Below are positions 15,687 through 22,751 of a stretch of 64,000 nt of DNA, piece after piece. The stretch is from Bryobacterales bacterium (GTDB lineage: Bacteria > Acidobacteriota > Terriglobia > Bryobacterales > Bryobacteraceae), in NCBI GenBank assembly GCA_020852755.1, contig JADZAF010000129.1, positions 1-64,000 on the forward strand, in the 5' to 3' direction. The notes beneath the pieces were generated by a model. That model was not told the DNA's origin. It was given only the letters and a program-made list of their open reading frames with translations, and ran no database searches. Numbering within the stretch: position 1 is the first letter of the stretch; every line of letters begins with the position of its first letter. The translations under genes were made by a program, and so were the position numbers.

Positions 15687-18191
15687 ATGCGCTCCTGCTT
15701 CCTCCTTCTTGCGTGCGCGGCGGCGGCCGCGCAGACAACGGAAAAACCGGTTCGCTCGGTGACCGATCCCGGCGTCATCACCACCCGGCAGATGATCACG
15801 CCTGCCGGAGTCCCCGCCATCTTTCAAGGCCGCGTCTACGGCGTGACCTTCGGCCTGGATGGCAAAGAGCTGTGGGTGCTGGGCGCCACGCATCTCTACC
15901 GCATGGACTGGCAGGCCAACCGGGTGCTGGAGCGAATCCCGGTGGGCGGCAGTCCCGGATTGCAGAGCATCGCCTTCGACGGGGAGCGGAAGCAGGCGCT
16001 GTTTGCCGCCACTCGAAAAGGCGCGGTGCGTCTGGTCACTTCCGCCGGCTCCGAGACCGCCGGCAGTCTCGGCTCGTTCATCGCCGGAGCCATTCAGACC
16101 AACGGCCGTCTCGCCGTGGCGCCGCTCATCTACAACAATGAACTGGCGGTGGTGGATCTCGCGGACGGGCGCCTGAAGGGCAAGGTCAGGACCGGCATCG
16201 CTCCCTTCGGCGCGGCCATGGACGCCGCGGGCAAGACGGCCTATGTCACCAACTGGGGTGGAAGGCCGCCGCTGCCCCGCGACCTCACCGCGCCCACCGG
16301 GCTCAAGCCGGATGCCGATCGCGTGGTCATCGACGCCCGCGGCGTCGCCTCCACGGGCACGGTGACGCGCATCGACCTCGAGACGCTCGCCGCCACCCAC
16401 ACGATCCCCGTGGAACTGCATCCCACCGCTGTGGTCTGGGACGAAAGCCGCGCGCGCGTCTACGTGGCCAACACCAACAGCGATTCCATTTCCATCCTCG
16501 ACAGCAAAACCAACCGCCTTATCCGCAGCCTGCCGCTGCAACCCTTCCCGGTGAAGGTGAGCGGGCTGGCGCCCACCGCCCTGGCGCTTTCCAGGGACGG
16601 CGCGCGTCTCTACGCGGCTTGCGGCGGCATCAATGCCGTGCTGAGCATTGAAACCGCCACCGGCCGCGTCGAAGGCGCCATTCCCACCGCCTGGTATCCC
16701 AACGCCCTGGCCCTGAGCCCCGACGGCAAGCGGCTGGCCATGGCTTCCCTTCTGGGTCCCGGCTCGGGCTGGCGCGACGAGCCCTCCAAACGCTACGTGC
16801 ATGCCAACCGCGGATCGGTGAACGTGGTGGACATCCCCGACGCTCCGCAGCTGGCGAGCTACACCACGGCGGTGGCCGAGAACAACCGCCTCACGCTCGC
16901 GCCCGCGGCGCGCAGGCAGCCTGGCGCCAGGCCGAAAGCGGTGCCCGAGCGCGCCGGCGACCCGTCGCTGATCGAGCACGTGGTCTTCATCATCAAGGAG
17001 AACCGCACCTACGACCAGGTCTTCGGCGACCTGGAGAAAGGCAACGGCGATCCCTCGCTGGTGCTGTTCGGCGCCGCAGTGACGCCCAACCACCGCCGCC
17101 TGGCCGAGCAGTTCGTCCTGCTGGACAACTTCTACGCCACGGGCGGGAACAGCGGCGACGGCCACCAGTGGCTCACCCAGGCCAACGAGACCGCGTACTG
17201 TCTCTGGCCCGGCTACCAGGGCCGCAGCTATCCCTTCGACGGCACCGATCCGATCGCCTACTCCTCCACCGGCTTCCTGTGGGACCTGGCGCTGGCCGCC
17301 AAACGCACGGTGCGGGTCTACGGCGAATTCGCCCCGCGCCTGCCCGAGCCGCGGCAGCTGCGCGGGCCGCTGCTGGACCGCTGGCGCAAGGGAGAGACCT
17401 TCGAATCCGAATGGAAGGTCTCTTCGCCCATCCCTTCGCTGAACAAGGTGCTGGTTCCCAACTACCCCACCTACACCAACTCGATCCCCGACGTAGTGCG
17501 GGCGCGGATCTTCCTGGCCGATTTGAAGAAGTGGGAGGCGTCCGGCGGCATGCCCAACCTGACCATCGTGCAATTGCCCTGCGACCACACCTTCGGCGCC
17601 ACTCCGGAGGTTTCGACGCCCAAGGCCATGGTGGCCGACAACGACCTCGCCATGGGACAGATCGTGGAAGCGCTGACCCGCTCGCGCTTCTGGCCGAAGA
17701 TGGCTATCTTCATCGTGGAGGACGATGCGCAGAACGGCGTGGACCACGTGGACGGCCATCGTACGGTGGCGCTGGCCGCCAGCCCGTACGTGCGGCGCGG
17801 CCACCTGGACTCCACCTTCTACTCGCACCAAAGCATGCTCAAGACCATCGAGCTGATGTTGGGACTGCCCACGCTCTCGCTGTTCGACCTGATCGCCAAC
17901 GACATGCGCGCCAGCTTCCAGGACACTCCGGACCTCACTCCGTACCAAGCCGTGGTTCCCGAGCAGTCGCTGGACGAGCTGAACCCGCCGCTGAAAGCGC
18001 TCCACGGCGAGGCCCGGCGGGCGGCGCTCGATTCCCAGCGCATGAACTTCGACGTGCCGGACGCCGCTCCCACCGAGCGGCTCAACCGCATCGTCTGGCA
18101 CAGCCTGCGCGGCTGGAATGTGCCGTATCCGGCGCCGAAGCGCGCCGTCTTCGCGCCGCTATCCCTGGACCTGGACGACGAGGAACGCTGA
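15687..18191 (+). CDS. Secreted bifunctional YncE-type beta-propeller / phosphoesterase protein
   Basis: 834 residues. A signal peptide (MRSCFLLLACAAAAAQ) is followed by a seven-bladed YncE-like propeller up to about residue 410 (GVTFGLDGKELWVLG, VYVANTNSDSISILDSKTN, NALALSPDGKRLAMASL) and then a phosphoesterase domain of the alkaline-phosphatase superfamily: EHVVFIIKENRTYDQVFGDL at its start, DNFYATGGNSGDGHQWLTQA, VQLPCDHTFG, and the metal ligands in FIVEDDAQNGVDHVDGHRT. Members are predicted periplasmic or surface phosphodiesterases of unknown substrate. The last three codons lie inside a repeat that recurs 120 bases downstream. Divergent from the FG-GAP gene. Confidence 0.9.
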   Translation: MRSCFLLLACAAAAAQTTEKPVRSVTDPGVITTRQMITPAGVPAIFQGRVYGVTFGLDGKELWVLGATHLYRMDWQANRVLERIPVGGSPGLQSIAFDGERKQALFAATRKGAVRLVTSAGSETAGSLGSFIAGAIQTNGRLAVAPLIYNNELAVVDLADGRLKGKVRTGIAPFGAAMDAAGKTAYVTNWGGRPPLPRDLTAPTGLKPDADRVVIDARGVASTGTVTRIDLETLAATHTIPVELHPTAVVWDESRARVYVANTNSDSISILDSKTNRLIRSLPLQPFPVKVSGLAPTALALSRDGARLYAACGGINAVLSIETATGRVEGAIPTAWYPNALALSPDGKRLAMASLLGPGSGWRDEPSKRYVHANRGSVNVVDIPDAPQLASYTTAVAENNRLTLAPAARRQPGARPKAVPERAGDPSLIEHVVFIIKENRTYDQVFGDLEKGNGDPSLVLFGAAVTPNHRRLAEQFVLLDNFYATGGNSGDGHQWLTQANETAYCLWPGYQGRSYPFDGTDPIAYSSTGFLWDLALAAKRTVRVYGEFAPRLPEPRQLRGPLLDRWRKGETFESEWKVSSPIPSLNKVLVPNYPTYTNSIPDVVRARIFLADLKKWEASGGMPNLTIVQLPCDHTFGATPEVSTPKAMVADNDLAMGQIVEALTRSRFWPKMAIFIVEDDAQNGVDHVDGHRTVALAASPYVRRGHLDSTFYSHQSMLKTIELMLGLPTLSLFDLIANDMRASFQDTPDLTPYQAVVPEQSLDELNPPLKALHGEARRAALDSQRMNFDVPDAAPTERLNRIVWHSLRGWNVPYPAPKRAVFAPLSLDLDDEER

Positions 18192-18226
18192 AACCGCTCC
18201 TTGCAGTCGCGGCTCGGTATCAGCTG
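18183..18226 (+). repeat. Dispersed repeat, copy A (44 bp)
   Basis: This copy begins inside the last codons of the phosphoesterase gene (GAACGCTGA) and is repeated with one mismatch 120 bases downstream. Its inner 30 bases (18191-18220) recur exactly, inverted, at 32064-32093. Confidence 0.85.
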
Positions 18227-18302
18227 ACGGCCGCCAAATGTACGGTGCGGGGCCACGCGGGCGCGAGGGGGAGACCTTCGAGTCCCGGCGGGCGGCGCCG
18301 GC

Positions 18303-18346
18303 GAACGCTGAGACCGCTCCTTGCAGTCGCGGCTCGGTATCAGCTG
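18303..18346 (+). repeat. Dispersed repeat, copy B (44 bp)
   Basis: Direct copy of 18183-18226 with a single substitution (A to G at the base after the TGA). The sequence between the two copies is not repeated, so this is a spaced pair rather than a tandem duplication. It lies between convergent gene ends. Confidence 0.85.
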
Positions 18347-18359
18347 GAACGCGCCGCCC

Positions 18360-19547
18360 TCACACTACTGCCCGGCCGCCCACAAACACCCGGCGCACTT
18401 CCACCTGCTCATCGAACAGAATGACGTCCGCCAGCTTGCCCCGCGCCAGGCTGCCCAGTTTGTCCTGAAGCCCCAGGATCGTGGCCGGAGTGAGCGATGC
18501 CATCCGCACGGCCTGCCAGAGCGGGCAGCCGGTGAGGTCCCGGAAGACGCGCACCATCACGCTCATCGGGTAAACCGACGATGCCAGCGCCGTTCCGTCG
18601 GGCACCCTGGCTTCGCCGTTCCGCACCACGGCCCGCATCCCGTGCCGCGGCCCGAAGGTGTACTCGCCCTCCGGCATTCCGGCGCCGCGCATGGCGTCGG
18701 TCACGAGGGCCAGCTTCTCGCAGCCCTTGTTGCGGAAAGCCACCAGCAGCATTTCGCGCGAGAGGTGCCGGCCGTCGGAGATCACTTCCGAGGTCAGCCG
18801 CTCGTCCAGGAACACCGCCTCCAGGATGCCGGCCGCGCGCGGGTTGGGGGTGAGGCGCCAGCGGTTGTTCATGGCATCGGTCATGGCGCAATAGAGGTGG
18901 GTGACGTGATTCACGCCCCACTCCACGGCCTCCTCGATCTCGTGGTAGAGGCACTCGCTGTGGCCGGCGCTGGCATTGGCCCCGGAGCGGCGCAGCGCCC
19001 CGATCAGCTCGCGCGCGCCGTCCAGTTCCGGCGCCAGGGTCATCGATGCCACCGGGCCGCGCTCCAGGATCTGCCGCCACTCCCCCGGCTCGGGAGCCCG
19101 CACCTGCTCGGGCAGGTGGCAGCCGCGCTTGGACATGGCGAGATAGGGCCCTTCGATGTGCGCTCCCAGGGCGCGCCCCCAGCGCTCGCCCGACGAGCGG
19201 TAGCAGGCGAAGGCATCCAGCGCCGCCAGGATCTCCTGGAGCGGCGCGGTCGCGGTGGTGGGGCACAGCGCCGTAGTACCGTGCGCGGCGTGGTACCGGA
19301 GAACGGTCTCGACGTCCTGCGCGGTGGCGTCCATGAAGTCGCTCCCCGCCCCGCCGTGAACGTGCAGGTCGATGAACCCGGGCGCGATGTACAGGCCTCC
19401 CGCGTCAATGCGCCGGGCTCCCGCCGGCGCCTCCCCGCGCGGCCCCGCGTACTCGATGCGCCCCTCCTTCACCACCACCATTCCGTCCGGCAGCGTTCCG
19501 CTGTCCGTAATCAGAATTCCGTTCTCGATCACCAGGTACTCGGACAT
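18360..19547 (-). CDS. nagA: N-acetylglucosamine-6-phosphate deacetylase
   Basis: 395 residues. APGFIDLHVHGGAGSDFMDA carries the barrel metal motif HxH; EGPYLAMSKRG provides the metal Glu, AGHSE and HVTHLYCAMT the His ligands, and LVTDAMRGAG the catalytic Asp. NagA removes acetate from N-acetylglucosamine 6-phosphate in amino-sugar and peptidoglycan recycling. GGAGGT stands five bases before ATG 19547. Only two bases separate it from the stop of the D-aminoacylase gene, so the two form an operon. The usual THLFNAM motif is THLYCAM here, still compatible with function. No nagB or phosphotransferase gene is nearby. Confidence 0.9.
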   Translation of the reverse strand: MSEYLVIENGILITDSGTLPDGMVVVKEGRIEYAGPRGEAPAGARRIDAGGLYIAPGFIDLHVHGGAGSDFMDATAQDVETVLRYHAAHGTTALCPTTATAPLQEILAALDAFACYRSSGERWGRALGAHIEGPYLAMSKRGCHLPEQVRAPEPGEWRQILERGPVASMTLAPELDGARELIGALRRSGANASAGHSECLYHEIEEAVEWGVNHVTHLYCAMTDAMNNRWRLTPNPRAAGILEAVFLDERLTSEVISDGRHLSREMLLVAFRNKGCEKLALVTDAMRGAGMPEGEYTFGPRHGMRAVVRNGEARVPDGTALASSVYPMSVMVRVFRDLTGCPLWQAVRMASLTPATILGLQDKLGSLARGKLADVILFDEQVEVRRVFVGGRAVV

Positions 19548-19549
19548 TG

Positions 19550-21127
19550 TTACCTCCGCGAGCCCGGGCCGTAGAGCACGCTGCCCGGACGCTCCTCCGT
19601 GATCCGGCCCTCCTGAAGCACGAACCGGCCGTTCACCAGAACGTGCAGAACCCCCACGGCGTAATGATGCGGATCGGTGAAGGTGGCCGTATCCGCGATT
19701 GCGTTCGCATCGAAGATGGCGAGATCCGCCTTCATCCCCGGCCGCAGCAGGCCGCGGTCGGCCAGTCCCAGCCGGTTGGCGGGCAGCGAGGTCATCTTGC
19801 GCACCGCATCCTCCAGCCGCAGCACCCGGCGTTCCCTCACGTACCGCCCCAGAACCCGCGCGAAGGCGCCGTAGCTGCGGGGGTGCGGCGCTCCCTGGCC
19901 GAACTCCGGGATCTCTCCGTCGGAGGCGATCATGGTCAGCGGGTAGCGCAGGATGCGCTCCAAATCGCCCTCGTCGATGGCGTGAAACACCGCCGAGCAG
20001 CCGCCCTTGCGCTGGATCTCGATGGCCGTCTCCGCGGCGTTCTCCGGCGTGGATTCCCGGCCCCGCTCCCGGGTGATCTGCCCGAGGTCCTTGGCCACCA
20101 GTTCCGGCTGGTCCGGACAGTACGCCATGACCACGTTCTTCGGGTCGCCGCCTCCGCGGTCGAAGCGGATGCGCTCCACGATCTCCGCCACGATGCGCGC
20201 CCGCGCGGCCGGATCCTCCAGGCGCGCCAGGAACTGTTTCCGGCCCCCTGCAAGCGCCCATTGCGGAAACAGCGCCGCCGTGCCGGTGAACGAAGCCGTG
20301 TAGGGGTACTGGTCTATGGTGACGTCCACGCCCCGGCTGCGCGCCTCCTCCACCAGCCGCAGCGTCTCCTCGCTCTTGCCCCAGTTCCTGGTTCCGATAA
20401 TCTTGTGGTGAGTGATCTGCGCCGGAAGGCGGCCCTCCTCGCCGATCCGTATGGTCTCCTTCACGCTGTCCAGGATGCCGGCCGCCTCGTCCCGTATGTG
20501 GGAGATGTAAATTCCGCCGGACTCGCCCGCCGCCGCGGCCAGTTCCACCACCTCCTCCGGCGGCGTGAAATTCCCGGGGACGTAGAACAGGCCGCTGGAA
20601 AGACCCAGCGCGCCCTCCTGCATGGCCTGGCGCACCAGTTCTTTCATTTTCCGGATTTCATCCGCCGTAGCCCTACGGTTTTCCAGACCGATTACCGCCT
20701 GCCGGATGGTGCCCTGCCCCGCGAATATTCCGAAATTGACGGAAATTCCCGCTTCCGCCAGCTTCTTCAAAAACGCGCCAGTGGGCCAGGGAGAGCCGCC
20801 GTCCTGGCCTTCGATGAGGGTCGCGACTCCCTGGCGAACGTAATTTTCAGCCGTCGGAGTCCGGAATATGCCGCCCCGCGCGTGGGTGTGGATGTCGATA
20901 AATCCGGGGGCAATCACCAGGCCGCGGGCGTCGATTTTCTGCTTGGCCGCGGCGCCCGCCAGCCGGCCGATGGCCGCGATCCGATCCCCGGAAACCGCCA
21001 GATCCGCTTCATACCACGGGTTTCCGGAGCCATCCACGATACGGCCGCCGCTCAGGACCAGGTCATACTCCTGGCCATGGACGGAAGCAAGAAGAAAGAG
21101 GGGAAGTACCGCTAGCCGGCAGCGCAC
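19550..21127 (-). CDS. Secreted N-acyl-D-amino-acid deacylase (D-aminoacylase family)
   Basis: 525 residues. A signal peptide (MRCRLAVLPLFLLASVHGQ) precedes an amidohydrolase: YDLVLSGGRIVDGSGNPWYEADL, then APGFIDIHTHARGG (HxH), GIYISHIRDEA, ITHHKIIG, and TMIASDGEIPEFGQGAPHPRSYG with the catalytic Asp. The Cys of the usual GNCG metal motif is absent (EGQDGGSPW instead), so metal binding differs from the Alcaligenes enzyme. It would release fatty or acetyl groups from D-amino acids, for example from cell-wall debris. GTG 21127 is chosen because the signal peptide begins there; no clear ribosome binding site. First gene of a two-gene operon with nagA. Confidence 0.88.
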   Translation of the reverse strand: MRCRLAVLPLFLLASVHGQEYDLVLSGGRIVDGSGNPWYEADLAVSGDRIAAIGRLAGAAAKQKIDARGLVIAPGFIDIHTHARGGIFRTPTAENYVRQGVATLIEGQDGGSPWPTGAFLKKLAEAGISVNFGIFAGQGTIRQAVIGLENRRATADEIRKMKELVRQAMQEGALGLSSGLFYVPGNFTPPEEVVELAAAAGESGGIYISHIRDEAAGILDSVKETIRIGEEGRLPAQITHHKIIGTRNWGKSEETLRLVEEARSRGVDVTIDQYPYTASFTGTAALFPQWALAGGRKQFLARLEDPAARARIVAEIVERIRFDRGGGDPKNVVMAYCPDQPELVAKDLGQITRERGRESTPENAAETAIEIQRKGGCSAVFHAIDEGDLERILRYPLTMIASDGEIPEFGQGAPHPRSYGAFARVLGRYVRERRVLRLEDAVRKMTSLPANRLGLADRGLLRPGMKADLAIFDANAIADTATFTDPHHYAVGVLHVLVNGRFVLQEGRITEERPGSVLYGPGSRR

Positions 21128-21178
21128 CTGTGTATTCTAGCAGGCACGCTGTGTAAGGATTCCACAGGGTGGGGGGCG

Positions 21179-21277
21179 TCAGCGTCCGGCCGTGGGAGGC
21201 GAGGAGAGCATCGACAAGAACAAGCAAAAGATGACCAGAATGGCCAGACCCAACGGAACGAATGTGAACTCCACCAT
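21179..21277 (-). CDS. Possible 32-residue single-span membrane peptide
   Basis: ATG 21277 opens a 32-codon frame reading MVEFTFVPLGLAILVIFCLF followed by LSMLSSPPTAGR and a TGA. It has one strongly hydrophobic span and a short polar tail. A GGGGG run lies seven bases upstream. It sits 51 bases before the D-aminoacylase gene on the same strand. No family is recognised; composition is the only support. Confidence 0.3.
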   Translation of the reverse strand: MVEFTFVPLGLAILVIFCLFLSMLSSPPTAGR

Positions 21278-21366
21278 GACGACCCCCACGCCGGTAGTGC
21301 AATTCCACGACCGAACGTTTCACCGGCCTTTGCCGGCCTCGCCGGCGGTTGTGTTACGTTGCCTGT

Positions 21367-22656
21367 ATGCGCATCGATTTGGCTTTCGGAAAGACCGGCT
21401 TGACCCTGGATCTGCCCCCCGGCTTTCAGTACCGGGTGCTGGAGGCGCGTTCCGCCCGGCCCCTGGATGACGCTGCCGGCGCCATCGAGGCCGCCCTGGA
21501 CTCGCCCACAGGCACTCCCCCGCTGGTGGAGCTTGCCCGGGGAAAGCGCGGCGCGGCCATCTCGGTTTGCGACATTACCCGCCCGGCCCCCAACCGGCAG
21601 GTACTCCCCCCGGTACTACGGCGCCTGGAGGCGGCCGGCATCCCGCGGGAAAATGTCACCATCCTGATCGCCACCGGCCTGCACCGACCCGCCACCGAAG
21701 CCGAGATCCGCGAAATCGTGGGCGAATCCGTCGCCGCCGCCTACCGGGTGGAGAACCACTATGCCCGCGACCTCGCCTCCCACCGCCACCTGGGGTCGAC
21801 CGCCGGCGGAACCCCGGTTTACATCGATGAACGCTTCGTGGCGGCCGGCCTGCATATCACTCTCGGCTTCATCGAGCCGCACCTGATGCTGGGCTACTCC
21901 GGCGGCCGCAAGCTGATCGCCCCCGGACTGGCCGCGCAGGAGACCATCAAGGTCCTGCACAGCCCCCGGTTCATGCGGGATGCGCGCGCCTGCGAAGGCT
22001 CCATCGAGGACAACCCGCTGCACCGGGAGCTGCTCGAGATCGCCCGCATGGCCCGGCACGACTTTCTGGTCGACGTGGCCCTGGCGCGGGGCGTGCCCGG
22101 CAACCGGCCCATTGCCGGCGTCTTCGCCGGCGATGCCGTGCAGGCGCACCGGAAGGGCGTCGAGTTCGTCTCCCGGGTGATGCTGGAGAACCTGGATGAG
22201 CCGGTGGACGCGGTCATCACCACCTCGGCCGGCTATCCTCTGGACCTGACTTTTTACCAGGCGCTGAAGGGCGTGACCGCGGCGCAGCACATTCTGAAGC
22301 CGGGCGGGAAGATTCTGCTCTGCGCCGCGTGCGAGGAAGGCTGCGGCGCGCCCGAATTCACCCGCATGGTGGCGGAAAACGCGTCGGACCGCGGTTTCAT
22401 GGAGAAGATTCTGAATGAACCGGTGGTGGTGGACCAGTGGCAGCTGGAGAAGCTCGGCCTGGTCACCGCCCGGGCCGAAGTGCTGTTCCACGTCCCCGGC
22501 CTTCCGCCCCAGTACCACGCCGGGCTGTGGGGGAGATCGTTCGATACCGCCCAGGCGGCCGCCGACGCCCTGCTGGCTTCGCTGAAACCCGGCTCGACCG
22601 TGGCCATCATCCCCGAAGGGCCCTATGTCCTGGCCCGGGTAGCCGCCGCGGCCTGA
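21367..22656 (+). CDS. larA: Nickel-pincer-dependent lactate racemase family protein (LarA homologue)
   Basis: 429 residues. All key LarA residues are in place: His in TGLHRPAT (about 106), His in IEPHLMLGYSGGRK (172), the cofactor-tethering Lys in SGGRKLIAPG (182) and a later His in KVLHSPRF (198), offset by two from the Lactobacillus numbering (108, 174, 184, 200). LarA homologues racemise or epimerise 2-hydroxyacids with a nickel-pincer nucleotide. Which 2-hydroxyacid is used here cannot be told; the family is broad. ATG 21367 matches the family start. larE, which makes part of the cofactor, is 8 kb away; the two other maturation genes are not in the window. Confidence 0.9.
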   Translation: MRIDLAFGKTGLTLDLPPGFQYRVLEARSARPLDDAAGAIEAALDSPTGTPPLVELARGKRGAAISVCDITRPAPNRQVLPPVLRRLEAAGIPRENVTILIATGLHRPATEAEIREIVGESVAAAYRVENHYARDLASHRHLGSTAGGTPVYIDERFVAAGLHITLGFIEPHLMLGYSGGRKLIAPGLAAQETIKVLHSPRFMRDARACEGSIEDNPLHRELLEIARMARHDFLVDVALARGVPGNRPIAGVFAGDAVQAHRKGVEFVSRVMLENLDEPVDAVITTSAGYPLDLTFYQALKGVTAAQHILKPGGKILLCAACEEGCGAPEFTRMVAENASDRGFMEKILNEPVVVDQWQLEKLGLVTARAEVLFHVPGLPPQYHAGLWGRSFDTAQAAADALLASLKPGSTVAIIPEGPYVLARVAAAA

Positions 22657-22751
22657 ATCCGGCGATCCACCCCGGGCGCCGGCGGCACGGCGGATTCCGG
22701 CGACGCCGTATCTTGCACGCGCCGCCGTCCTCAACGATCGGGGCTGACGAC

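Noticed and set aside
15597..18101. 834-codon minus frame opposite the phosphoesterase gene
   Set aside because: No signal or motif; the + strand gene is fully supported.
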